Assembly: GCA_963969345.1 (NCBI GenBank)
Contig: OZ017769.1
Coordinates: forward strand, 496,001 to 560,000
Length of the DNA stretch: 64,000 nt
Source of the DNA: Turbatrix aceti
Taxonomy: Eukaryota > Nematoda > Chromadorea > Rhabditida > Panagrolaimidae
Direction of reading: 5' to 3'
Translations under genes and position numbers: made by a program
Part shown: in pieces, positions 37,748 to 49,407 of the stretch
Layout: every line of letters begins with the position of its first letter
Position numbering within the stretch: position 1 is the first letter of the stretch
The notes under the pieces: generated by a model
Told to the model about the DNA's origin: nothing
Databases searched by the model: none
Seen by the model: only the letters and a program-made list of their open reading frames with translations

Positions 37748-40700
37748 TCAGGCGTAGAGATGTGGAGGTGAGAGAAAGATTATCGTAATGCATACCGCAA
37801 TGAAGAAGGAAAACAGTATGAGGCACAGTCGATCGAGTGCCATCGACGCAAAACGATAATCCTCACGTATGTTATCGTGGCTTTCTTCACGCTTCATGCA
37901 TTCTCTGATAAATTTTAGCCTGGCGTGGATGCGTTTGTAGTAATTCACTATCACCAGGGAGGATTCGTCGTATTCGGTGTTGCCTGAAGGCAAAAAAAGC
38001 ATAAAAACCCTTCTTGATCCCAAAACTCACTCGGATCACTGAGTATATCAACACACTTCTGAACGTAACGATCATACTGTGAAGCACGTTGCTCCTTTGC
38101 CGTGAGACTTCTCCTGACGGGAAATATACCCTGCCCAACTTTTCGTTCCAAGATCAGGTGTTCCGGTGGTAGAGCGTAGACCTTGGCAAAGAGTGGATCG
38201 GGTTGAAAGATTTGCTGGGCAGCATTGTAGACGACCGTTTCACCCGCTTCGAGTACCTCAACTCCAATACACTGTACGCATTCGTCTTCTATGGTTTCGG
38301 AATCGCAGATTTTGATTGCCTTGGTCTTTAATTGTTTGTACTCCGGACGACGCATGCAGAGTATCCACGGCAGCCAGACGAGAAACACCTTACGAAAAAG
38401 CTTACTCATACGGTGGTTTTCCGGCTGACGGTAGCGGAGATTCATCGCAACTATCGTAAATGCCGTCGAGATTGAAACGATGAGTGTAAGAGTTGAAAAG
38501 AACACGCCAAGCAGGGGTATCGTTTCCGACGTTGGTGGTGTCATTTCGCCGACTACTGTTAGGAAAAAGCATACAGAAAGCAGGATTGTAGTTTCTGGAA
38601 AAAAAAGTGAAAAAATACAGTACAACCACGAAAAAAACCCCTATAATCTCTAAAAAAAACTCACGAAAGCCTATTTTCTCGGCCATATCATGCGCAGGAA
38701 GGCAGAATCCGAGAACCGTCATGACAGAGATCAGAAGGGACGGAATGATGAGGTTGAAGATATAAAAGAGTGTTCTTCGACGCATATTGAGGTAAAACTT
38801 GACCGTGGGATACGGTTCAGGACAGCAGTTGTAGTAGGCTTCTTCGCGAACAGCAGGTGCACTGACTAGGTCCCATTCACCGTTTGGGATGTACGTTGAC
38901 AAATCCATCGATGGTTCCTGTCCGATGTCGACGTCGAGTTGCAAATCAAGAGCAAAGCCGTGGTACGTCCAGGAACCGAATTTGAGAAAGCATGACTGCT
39001 GATCGAAGGGAAAGTAGGTAACATCGAGGCGGCAAGATGCCCGAAATATGCCGGGGGGAATCCAGTTTACCTCGCCTGTGCTGTAGACAACCAAGTTGCT
39101 TTTGTAGGTTGAGTCAAAGGATTTGTCGGCGCTGAAAAGGAGAAATTTAAAAAAAAAATTAAAACAACGTAAAAATTACAATATCGTTACCCCAAACATA
39201 CTGTAAACACAAATGTAAGAAGTAACAAATTTACGATCAATTGGATAACAAAAAAAGTGGAGGTAAACAGTTACAGTAAAACGCGTACGCCTTTCGCATT
39301 TCGAAGCGAAAAAAAATACCCACTTCAATCCTGTCGTTTTTCGCTCATTTTCTACTTACCTGTTGTACAAGTAGACGTCGGGTTGAAAAATAACGTTATC
39401 CGCGCCCGAAAATCGAACGCTGGATATGTCTTCGTACTTTTCGGGTTTCCATTTTAGTCTGTAGTCGAACCATACCTACAAAATGCTAAATCATAAACAC
39501 AAACACACATTGGATTTTGACAAAAATCATAAACACATTTTTGTCAAATTTTAAAAATTTTAACCCACAAATTTGAGCCAAGCATTGACTTCTATAACTT
39601 GATTTTTTTCGTCCTAAAAAACGGCATCCGTGATGATAGTTAGCATGGATGATATCGTAGTTCAAAAACTTACGACATTGATCAGTGACTGTAAAAAAAA
39701 TCTGACTGCTACTCGTAATTTTTGTGTGCTATTTCGTACTGGTCTTACTAGACTGCTGTAGTTTTGCAAAAGATCTCTGAAATTCATCATGGTAAATTAA
39801 TTAGAAATAAAATTCTGACAAAAACAAAAAAAAACATGTTTGTTGTTCAGGGCATTTTGCCAACCCCCAAATTTGCCTTCACTTATTTTGCGCGCTAAAA
39901 GTTGTGCGCTTCTTTCGGTGTTGCTTTTCAGTTTTTTTAGCTTTGTTTTCCGTTAATTTTGTTATTTTTCCACCTTTTGGTCTTTATTTTGTTTTAGGGA
40001 AAGTTCCGTACGCTACCAAATAATGCTGAGATCTCTCTTGCCTTTCTCGATAGTTTTAAGCTATTTCTGAACGGTTTTTGTTCGGTTTATCAGCAAATCG
40101 AGGTGGTCTAGACTTAAATCGGGATTACAAGGCTCGGCGCTTTTAAAAATCACTCCAACTTGTCTGTTTTTTTATTTCATTTGTCCTTGTTTATTATTTT
40201 TTGCTTAAAAAAACTGAAAATTTAGGCCTTTTTTGCGAAAGCGGGGTTTTATGACGTTTTTTTAATAACAGAGTGGCCTGGTAACGTTGTTTTATTTTTG
40301 ACCAAGCCTATGCTTTCTATTGCCTTTGCTTACCAATGACGGTTAGTTTTTGCTCTCAAATGAACAAAAAACGTCTCCATTTCGAGACACGCGCCTTTTT
40401 TCTGTCTTTCTCGACACATTCTACTTTTTCCACACCTTGCTCACATGATTTAGCCGGTCAACAATTTTTTCATCATTTTGTACATTTTAGCAATGGCCTA
40501 TTTCCCTGGAGAAAGTGGAAGGTAACATTTCGCTTGTTTTTCTCCTCTCATTTGGTTAATTGTTGCCATACCAGCTACGGTTTTTTACTTTCGCGTGTTG
40601 ACTTGATTTAAGCGATTTTAGATTAAGACCTCAGAATATGCTTTTTGGGGGGGTTTTAGCAGTTAAATTGATTTTTTTAACGAAAAAACACCTACATTGC

Positions 40701-40845
40701 GCATTTTCGTTATCAAATAATCTTATAAATCATTTTTTTGCCTCGCTTACCTATATAAATTACTCTCTGCCTTGCTTGCATTCACAACAATAGGCAGTAG
40801 TATCAATAGGCATATAGCCGCAAGAAAAAGCTTCTGCCTTGTCAT
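37748..40845 (-). CDS. Nicotinic acetylcholine receptor alpha-type subunit
   Basis: Pentameric cation channel subunit gated by acetylcholine, at synapses or neuromuscular junctions. Seven exons (40845-40751, 39776-39674, 39613-39569, 39475-39360, 39131-38665, 38594-38031, 37983-37748) join in phase to 541 aa. Signal peptide at residues 1-23. The ligand domain has LLQNYSSLVRPV, DEKNQVIEVNAWL and WKPEKYEDI. The Cys loop is Cys153-Cys167 with FPFD inside, loop B is GSWTYHG, and the vicinal pair Cys222-Cys223 in YYNCCPEPY defines an alpha, agonist-binding subunit. M1-M3 follow, with an unusual M2 (TTILLSVCFFLTVVGEM) and Glu in AEKIGFQ at the cation filter. Then come a long cytoplasmic loop and M4. 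C-terminal residues are PPHLYA. The two smallest exons were found by phase and homology. Confidence 0.95.
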
Positions 40846-41839
40846 TTCTTCGTTTTGGTATCGTAGAGTCGCTTTGAGCTCTGGCTTTTATTCGTTCGCG
40901 GACGCGGCATCTGACGACGACGATAGACGATGGTAGGAGCGTCGTCTACGGCGTCTATGCATTCGCACACGTAGCTAATAGGAGGTCGACATTAGGGCTA
41001 AGCATTTGGGGTAGGTAGCACAGCCAGCAGCATGCACTCTCCTGGAGGATTTCCTACGACTGCGCATTTCTTTTTTTTGTCTCTGGGCTAAGGCGTTGGA
41101 GGGATATCGACGAGACGCGGGGTGGGAGAGATGGATCCTAGGCTCAGGCTCTCAAAATTTGAAGTCATTCAAGTGATCTTTTACTCCAGTTTACTCTTTT
41201 CTGTACTCTAGAACAACCTCTACAGGTTGTTGTTTGCTTTTAGCGTGCTATTTTGCACTTGTCCTGTCTCAATCTTCCCCCCTTGTTTCATTATCCTTCA
41301 GGCTGCTTGTTGCGCAACGAAAAAAAGACATACGCGTACGCGCCCGTGAGTCTCGAAGCGTAGAAAGCAAAAAAATGAGAAGAATATATTGTTCGCGCGC
41401 TGCTTATTTTTTCTTGCAAGCGTGTTTGTCCGTCACGTCGAACAACGAGCATACAAAGCATATATAGTGAAAATTTTTTCAAATTTCCCGCCAACAGTGG
41501 CCTAAATTGTTTGTTGCAAAGCTCCGCCTATTTTACATGATATCGTATGCTATGTGTGTTTTTTTGCTTGTTTATGACGGACAAACGCAAAAAAATCGAT
41601 ACAATTTCCCCTACCCCTCCTGTATTATAAATACGAGTGCATGCTTTGTGCTACACTTTTTCAACGTAACTACAATTTTTTATCGTGTCAGCATCGCGCG
41701 TTTTCTTGATGAAAGTGACGTTCGGATTTTTTTGCTCGTTCGATTTTCTACCATTTTTTTATGACTGACCATTACGATTTTTTTGTTTTTAGAAAACTTT
41801 CATTCCGTATTCCTCCAAGAAAAAAACCTCGGTCTCGGT
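40846..41839. other. Divergent nAChR/SUMO upstream region
   Basis: It contains promoter DNA for both genes. A TTTGTTTTTAG acceptor-like site near 41793, 47 bases before the SUMO ATG, suggests a 5' UTR intron or trans-splicing. No other gene was seen. Confidence 0.4.
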
Positions 41840-42380
41840 ATGTCTGATAACGAGCAGAGCAATACGAGCGCGGCTGCCGGCGACGCTAACGCGGGCGGCA
41901 CGAATGAGTACATCAAGCTCAAAGTCGTTGGACAGGTTGGTTTTTTTTGCGTGTAAAAGTGATTTTTATAATCATGACGAAATTTGTAAAACTGTATTAT
42001 GTTGTTTTAAAAAAACCTGATTTTAATTCTTTTTTTGCGGTCGTTTAACAGATTTGATTATTTTCAAATGATTATTAGGGGTTTTATATTTGTTTTTGAC
42101 ATTTTAGAGTGCCAAAAATCGATTGTAAGATCCAAAAATATAGCGTTTTTCTCTTTTTTAGGACTCGAACGAGGTGCACTTCCGCGTCAAGTACGGCACC
42201 AGCATGGCGAAGCTCAAGAAGTCGTATGCCGAGCGCACGGGTGTCAACATCAACTCGCTTCGCTTTCTCTTCGACGGACGCCGCATCGGTGACGATGACA
42301 CCCCCAAGACGCTCGAGATGGAAGAAGACGATGTGATCGAGGTGTACCAAGAACAGCTTGGTGGTGGAGCGTTCTTCTGA
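41840..42380 (+). CDS. SUMO: SUMO precursor
   Basis: Ubiquitin-like modifier attached to lysines of nuclear proteins by the E1 (SAE1/SAE2) and Ubc9 cascade. Exons 41840-41935 and 42162-42380 join in phase 0 to 104 aa. A flexible acidic N-terminus of about 22 residues precedes the beta-grasp fold: [50 protein letters not shown] and [16 protein letters not shown]. The mature C-terminus is the Gly-Gly of QLGG; the remaining four residues GAFF would be removed by a SENP/ULP protease. No obvious psi-K-x-E acceptor site is present in the N-terminus, so poly-SUMO chain formation through it is doubtful. It converges on the glutamate receptor gene, with 257 bases between stops. Confidence 0.97.
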
Positions 42381-42637
42381 TTTTTGCCTGCAACAAAGGA
42401 CAAGAACATCATTTTTTCTCCATTACTGTTTTTTCTTGGTCTCATTTGTTTAATATTATTTTCTTCTCGAAGGTTTGTTTCTCCTCAATTTCTTCGTGGT
42501 TTTATTATTCATCCATATTATTGTCAATTGGTTGTGTGAGTTTCGTTCTTTTTTTCAATTTTACCCGCAACGACATGGTCATGTTTGGATTTGGGGAGAA
42601 AAAAATCCATATGGGATACAAATAGAGGGACTGTTTT

Positions 42638-45600
42638 TTATGCTGGCGCTCGCGATTGTCGACGATCTTGCTGGCGCTTACGGATGTGCACGTTGTTTAT
42701 CCGTATTGCGAACTTGAACTCTTTCCAGAGCTCAGAGCGGAACGAGGTCTGAAAAGGGATAGTTTTAGCGACTGATAAGGGCGGAAGTGTCACGTGGTTG
42801 GTCGGTCGATGCGCCTTGAGCGTGTGACACGTTGTTTTCGTGGTTTTATATGAGAACAACGCACGTAGGACACTTCTCGGCAGGTTAGAACTCTGACAAC
42901 TTACATTCTGTCTCCTAGAGACATCTCTCGCGTGGAAGCAGAACTCGATGAGCACGATGACCACCGAAGTCAGAAGCCCGGAGAACAGGATCAAAAAGAG
43001 CCCTGAGATGTTGTTAAAATTGAGCGCAATGTGCTGCTGCTTGAGCGACGATCCAATGCCCGAGCACGAAGCTCCCTTGGATCGCCACCACTTTTGCTTC
43101 TTCATCTCGATGATGCCTCTCTTCTGGTAGAGCAGGAGCTGCCTCGAGATCCGATCCGTCCACTCGGAGTTCTTCTGCAGCGCTATGCCGTACCCCTTGG
43201 AGCCCAGAACTCCCCCGATCTGGGTGAGGTTGCAGTTCTGGCGGACTTCGTACTCCAGAGACGTCGATTCCATGAGGTACGCGTAGTTCTCGTTGAGGAC
43301 CCGTTCGACGCCATCTCGATTCGATCCAACGAAGACCTCGCGATCCTTCATGTAGTTCCACATTTTCATGTGACCTGGAATCCGGGATTCCTGGAAGAAC
43401 TGCATCGTGCTGCCTCCCTTGATCGTGCCGTACGAGATCGCAGACTGATTGGCGAGGTCGTCGAGGTTCTTTATCGGGATGAAGGGCTTCGAGACGGTCA
43501 GCACGGCTGCGAGGTTGGCGGTGTACGTGTTGACGATGACGAGGGTGAAGACCCACCACGTGCCTCCCAGCCACCTGGTGGACACGGCACGGGGCCCGAA
43601 GTCGCAGCCACCCTTCAGCATGGTCGACATCACGTACCAGAGAGTGTTGAAGAAGCTGGAAGAGCATTTTTTAGGTTTTAAACAAAATTTAGGCCGTTTT
43701 TTTTCGCCCGTAATTATTTTTTTGATTGCGTGTTGAGATTACTTGAAAATCGTAACCAACCATTAAAAAGAACAATTTTGGTCAAAATTAAAAACACTGG
43801 CGGGCCCAAAATAAAAAAAATATCTAATTTCGCGTCAAGAACACCAACCTATAATTATTGGCCATTTGTATGGGTGTATCCTCGCCCATGGCATAGTCTG
43901 CAGCCGGATGTGGTTGATGGGCTGTACAGCATGAAAAGTTGAGATTCCACTCGTAGGGCGTAATTCGTGCTATCGTATACATGCCCAGCGTCAGGCATGC
44001 TATGGACCCAGCAGTGCAAAGCCAAATCTCGAATGACAGAGGATTGAGGAACGAAAACACATCGGGTTGTCTGTCTGCAGGTATCTTGAAGAGTATGCTG
44101 ATGCCCAGTGACAAGAATGGCTTGGTGAAGTCGACGACTTCGGCACGACGAAAATTGACCGTAAAAGGTGCCACAGCCATGTCCGCTTGTCCACTGAGTA
44201 TCTCGCCGATCATGCCATCCCACGTACCGTTACCGTATACATCATTACCGTACTTGTTGTCGTAAACAACGTGGATGGTGTACGTAAAGCCGAGGTCACG
44301 TGAGAGTTCGGCGAGTAGGTCGATGCAAAAGCCTTCAAATTGCTCATTTTCACCGAGCTCAAAGTGGTTTGTCTTCAGCATGACGTAGGGTCGTTCCATG
44401 ATGGTTGTCACCCGAAAGTGGGGTTTTAGTTCGTCCGAGACCCGGACATTGCGTCGGAGGGCAGCGTACGAATCGCCTGTCATGTTGACGTTGACGTCCG
44501 TTACGGGCTCCCAGAATCCAACCTATAGAATAGACTTAAAAGTACTTTAGGCATGATATCTGATTTATAACCATTTACCACGGTCTTATCACGAAACGAG
44601 CTAATAAGACATTTTTGTTGTTTTTTTAGATTCCAAAGCTCAAAAATCTTGTTTTTTGGTGATTTCGCAAATTTTAGGACAACGAAAAACGCGCTATTTT
44701 TTGCGACAGTCCAGATTTGCATCCGTAATTACATCAAAAAAGTCCAAAATGTATGCCAATTGAATTTGAAATCTTGTTTTCACCAAAATTTCAACCTCTA
44801 AACCCTTCACCCCTGCTTACGTCTTCGATATTGCCGGTATATCCGAGCAAGTCAATTCGAAACGAAAAATTAGATGTATTAGTCGTCGTCGAAGTAGGTC
44901 GTATGCGTCCCAGATCTCCGGTTAATCCACGCAATGTCTGAAAAAAGCCTTTCCTATTTTCATCATTTTTTTTGATAAATTTTAATTTCCCCTTTTGCCA
45001 TAAAAAATATTATCTTGCAGCGGCGGCACGGCACGACTCATGCAACCAAATATGGAAAGTGTAAAAAAAATACGCCGACAGCCTGAAAAAAACCGAAAAT
45101 GTCCTTTTTTTGATTGACTTTTTTTATGTACATTTATTTGACTTTTAGTCCAAGATAATAAAGGAGATAAGGAATGTCAAGTTGTCTGCAGAGGGCGTGG
45201 GATGCCATTGAAAATTCAAAAATAACACAAAAGTGAACGTATACGTACGAACACTGGGTCTACAGCCTACTGGGAAGCATTGTCATTCTTGCTATCAAAT
45301 AATCCCCGATAATGTTGCACACAATCTCTCTAATGCATCTTTAGGCCAAATAACATCGTCATTGATGGCTAACGCGAATGACCGCATAAAGACCGCAAAT
45401 GTAGACGCAGAAAGCTCCGCAATGCACCTTGGTCGTTCCAAGCATCGCTCCCAAGAGCAAAAGCTCAAATAGATCTTTTTGGGGCTTTTTTGAGAGTAAA
45501 AAAACATAAAAACCGGCAGCTATCGTAATCACAAGGGGAATTACGGTTGCTAGGATCACGCACGTTGCGTGCAGCATAAATGCCAATGTTTTTTTTTGCA

Positions 45601-47591
45601 GGTGGATTCAACTCTGCTCACAGAAGTTTTTGGTAGCTTTGCTTTGCCTCGCGTACCGAAACTCTAATGAATCTCTCTTGTTTTACGTTCAAAATTTTTC
45701 CCCAAAACCGGAAGTGCGTACGCGTACGGAAGTTCATTCATAAAACCCCATTTACGCCAATTATCCCTGAACCCCACTTTTTTCTTCCGTTTTGAAAAAA
45801 ATTATTTTGCCTCTCTCCTGCTTAGTTAACTCTGGGCATATATGGCTTTTCGTGTAATGACTTCTGGCCGACGACGACGAAGACCCGACGACAAACACGT
45901 CGTGTATCTCGTACTCCCAAGGGAAATCAACGCGCACTTCTTCAACGCCTACGAAAGTCCCCCTTCTTTCTGGGATAAGTAAAAAACGAACCACGAACCG
46001 TGTTTCGAATGTGATCAATGATACGTCGACCGTAGTGGTAGGGTATGGGAGCTGCCGTCGTAGATCGACACCTGGGGACGTGGGGGTGGCTGTGAAGGCT
46101 GTAAAGCTTGGACAGACTGTCGATGGAGTGGGTTGCCAGGAGCACAGCGTCGAACATCAGCGCCGACTCGGACTGAAGCATCGCAAAAGTCCAAAATCAA
46201 GAATTCTAGAAAAAAACAACTTACAGGCCGAAAATTACGATCCTTCTTGTTGTGCTTTTTCCACGCATCCCGGACGTAATCAACAAACTTTTCCCGGTTG
46301 AAAGTACCGACATGGCTTGCCAAAAAGCCCGGATCAATTACGTTTGCCGCGATGAAACGGGCATGATTATGGCGGTAGTATTCCATGTCCATGCTGCGTA
46401 GATCAAGTGAAGTGAGGAGAAACCAGTGTTTGAGTTCGATAAAGCCCTTTTTTAGGCCCTAGAAACGGAAAAACAGTCAGACTTGTCATTTCCTTATTTT
46501 TTTTGCTTTCCGAGCATCGTTCGTTCTTTGAAGTTGCCGGGAAAAAGGAGAAATTCACAAATTGTTGTAAAAGGAACGCTTCACTTTGGTAATTCAATTT
46601 TTAACCAGGACAAGTTTTGTTATCAAGAAGTCAATTCAATCCAAAAGTCAAAAAAATTGAAACATTTTTTAGGCATAATTTTTGATTTACAACGGTCCTT
46701 CCGCGAAATATATTTTGACATTTTCGTGAGAAAACCGTAATTTTAACGCCAGGAGAAAAATTATTGTTTTTCGTGGCACCAGGAAAAACGTCAATTTCCG
46801 CTATGAGCCAAAATTTATGCTGCCCACCGGAGATTTCCATAACCCCAAAAATAGTCAAGTCGACATACAGCCATAAAAAAGTCATTTGTATCATTGGGGT
46901 CCATGTCGACTAAAATGCGACTAAAATCACTGCAATCCTTCTGGTGAATATCTGCGCAGTCTTCCAGACCTTCAATCTGGTTGGCCGCATCCAGAAAATC
47001 CCGATTGACGACGCGTACAAAGTGAAATCGAATACTCGTGTAGATGGGGTCTTCGAGGAAGGGCAGCAGCCTCGGCACCCGGAGTGGATCGACGTAGACG
47101 ACGATGACCTTGGTCCACCGCCAGTGCCTGATTAAATCCGACATGGCTTCCATGAGTTGCGCCCGGGGGAAGAGGCTTATCGCCGAGGACTGCGGATTGG
47201 CGGTTACATTGTGGAGTCCCGTAAGGTCATCCACGACCGTAAAAAATGGAATTCCAAGTTGATCGGTTAATTTTTGCATCTGAGCATTCAGATGGATATC
47301 GGATGACCCAAAGAGGGCGAGTACTCGTGATTCCTGGATGAGTCGACAGGCTTTGCCGATGGCAGCAAAATAGTCACCGTCGGGGACGAGTTCGATGGTG
47401 TACTCAAACCTGCCGAGCACGGGTCGATGGCTGTTGATCCATTCAACGGCAAAGGTGAATGCAGCAACGAGATGCGCATCCCGGTCTTCGCGGAGGACGG
47501 CACCCAGTCGGTATTCTTCGCCTCTAACTGACGGGCTGGTAAATAGCAACGTGACAACCACAAAAATGCCCGACAACCGCCACCTGGGCAT
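42638..47591 (-). CDS. Non-NMDA ionotropic glutamate receptor
   Basis: Tetrameric glutamate-gated cation channel subunit of the AMPA/kainate class (nematode GLR-like). Exons 47591-46869, 46458-46225, 46172-45999, 44937-44821, 44522-43849, 43655-42905 and 42748-42638 join in phase to 927 aa. Signal peptide at 1-24, then the amino-terminal LIVBP domain to about 400. The S1 lobe contains RPYVMLK, FEGFCIDLL and APFTVNFRRAEVVDF, with the glutamate-contacting Thr and Arg kept. The pore loop is near 645-660 and M3 NTYTANLAAVLTV at 683-695. S2 has GGSTMQFF and YLMESTSLEYEV, including the ligand Glu; then M4 and a short basic tail. The pore has lysine (655) at the Q/R site. Donor GTTCGT at exon 3 is weak, so that junction is the least certain. 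Confidence 0.93.
45361..45577 (-). pseudogene. Hydrophobic ORF nested in the glutamate receptor intron
   Basis: A 71-codon open frame in the 1.06-kb intron between exons 3 and 4, on the same strand. It has two strongly hydrophobic segments (from CVILATVIPLVITIAAGFYV, and around the GAFCVYICGLYAVI stretch). It resembles a fragment of a multi-pass membrane protein but I do not recognise the family. It could be a degraded gene fragment or chance. Confidence 0.2.
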
Positions 47592-48198
47592 CTTTTCTTC
47601 TCTCCTCGGCGTGTGAATGAATGAATCACTTACATCTAGGCCGGCGCCATTGTTCTGACAGCACCCAAAAAAAGGAAAAGTCGCCCGCCGACTGTGCCAA
47701 AGAAAAAAAGAGAAAATGAAGGAGAAAAGAAGCAGCGCTTCCTTCTGCAGCCTCTCCCTCAATGCCGGGCTCTGCTTGGTCAAGGAAAGGCAAAAGGGGC
47801 GGTCCCGAGTCGAGGAAACTCGATTACACGCCGCCCAAGGGAGTCTGACTGCCCGCAGGACGACCACGGGCCTAAATGTTATCTTAACTACCCTCTTGAC
47901 CGAGTACGTAACTCCCAAGTCAAGTAGCGTGCACCGCGAGGCTTAAAAATGATTAAAACAACTCATCCAGAACTAAAAAGCAAGCAAAAACACACAAATC
48001 ATTGAAAAAAAGAGTAAATGTCAAAAACAACCGTATCGAATACGTTGCAAATAATCGTTCCCACACTTTTCCCTTCGAGACTGCACAGACTGGAGTCGCA
48101 TTCAAATTACGCGATTCTTTACCTAATTTGTCATTTAGTGGAAGTAGCGTTGTTTGTTTCCTGTTTTCGTCACTTTTTTTTGCTTTTTTTGAGCAAGC
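47592..48198. other. Divergent glutamate receptor/ATP synthase g upstream region
   Basis: Holds the upstream regions of both genes. Nothing else was recognised; open frames here are shadows. Confidence 0.4.
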
Positions 48199-49275
48199 AT
48201 GGCGGCAAATAAGGTGACGTTTCTCGAGCGTTACGCGAACCTCTTCGGTGTCCTGTACCGTCACCAAGCCCGTCAGTATCCGCGCCGATTGAATCTCCTC
48301 AAGAATGTTGCTCAACGTGAGCTAGCTCCTCCGCGAGCTACTGATCTGCCCGCTATTCAGCAACAGTTTTTCCAACTCTTCAAAGCCATCGAAACTAAGC
48401 AGTATCGTAATTTGACTCTTCGCGTGAGTTTTTTGGGAGCGGGTTTTGCCTTAAATGTTTAAATTTACGGCCTAGTGTTTGATTTTTGTTACCTTTGGGG
48501 CCTAAATTGATCGTTACACTCATTTTATAACCCCGTAAACGGTTTATCAATTTTTAGGCCCAAAAAGACGTTTTTTGCTCCTTCTTTATCAGTTTTTTTT
48601 TTAAATTTATGATCTGCTATAGAATTGCTTTGATGTAACATGTAGTTTTGGTGTCATCAAACCAATTTATTCAAACGGAGCGTAGGAAAAATTTATTCAG
48701 ACGTTGCTCGCGAAAACAAAACATACAGCACTGTCTGATGGAAAATGCTACAAAAGCATGCGATGGGGTGTTGAATAATAGAGTGTTGCTGTACATTGCG
48801 ATAATATGTGGCCTAAAACGTTGCTTCAACACACATTTTGCTGCCAAAAATCTCTTTTTTCGTGTCGTTTTTTATCCTTTCTGGTTTCAGACTTTGCGTT
48901 TTTGCTTATAATCATTGTCTGTCGTCATAAAACCTTTTGATAAGCGATCAAAAGCTTTGGTGTCTGATAAGACACTTTTTTCGATAAAAATGACGGCTTA
49001 GAGGCGTAAACGAAGTTGTAAACTTTTGGATTATGGAATTTTGCTTATTTCGCGAAATTTACTGTCACTTTTTATGTATTAAGGCAATAAAACAGTGCAG
49101 ACTAATTTTATATTTTCAGGAAGCAGCTGTTTACGGAGCTGTGGGACTCGAGATAATTTTCTGGTTTTTCGTTGGCGAGATTATCGGTCGTCGCTACATC
49201 ATTGGTTACCTCGTCCCCGGGAACTACGTTTCGAAGGAGACTCGTGCAAAGGTCAAGGCTGCGCATGAATCGTGA
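48199..49275 (+). CDS. ATP5MG: ATP synthase membrane subunit g
   Basis: Small subunit of the mitochondrial F1Fo ATP synthase membrane sector, involved in dimerisation and crista shape. Exons 48199-48423 and 49120-49275 join in phase 0 to 126 aa. Basic N-terminal half (RRLNLLKNVAQRELAPPRATDLPAIQ), a central helical part, then one TM helix in exon 2 (GLEIIFWFFVGEIIGRRYIIGY) with the GxxxG-like glycine pattern and the conserved GEIIGRR that ends the membrane segment of subunit g. Length is close to the usual 100-125. The gene is followed after 12 bases by AATAAA (49288-49293), and 115 bases later by the next start on the same strand, an arrangement typical of nematode operons. Confidence 0.93.
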
Positions 49276-49287
49276 TTTGGGTTAGAT

Positions 49288-49293
49288 AATAAA
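49288..49293 (+). terminator. Poly(A) signal of ATP synthase g
   Basis: AATAAA 13 bases after the stop. A T-rich stretch follows and then acceptor-like TTGATTCAG/ACTTAG just before the next gene's ATG. Confidence 0.65.
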
Positions 49294-49407
49294 GATGAAA
49301 TTGAAGAAATCTGTGGTGTTATTTTTTACGGTTTTTTTCGCACCTCTGTGATATCTGTATATTTTTGAGGGTTTTTGCACTACTACGGGGTTGATTCAGA
49401 CTTAGGT

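Noticed and set aside
43031..43681. 216-codon plus-strand open frame
   Set aside because: Antisense shadow of the glutamate receptor S2/M3 exon.
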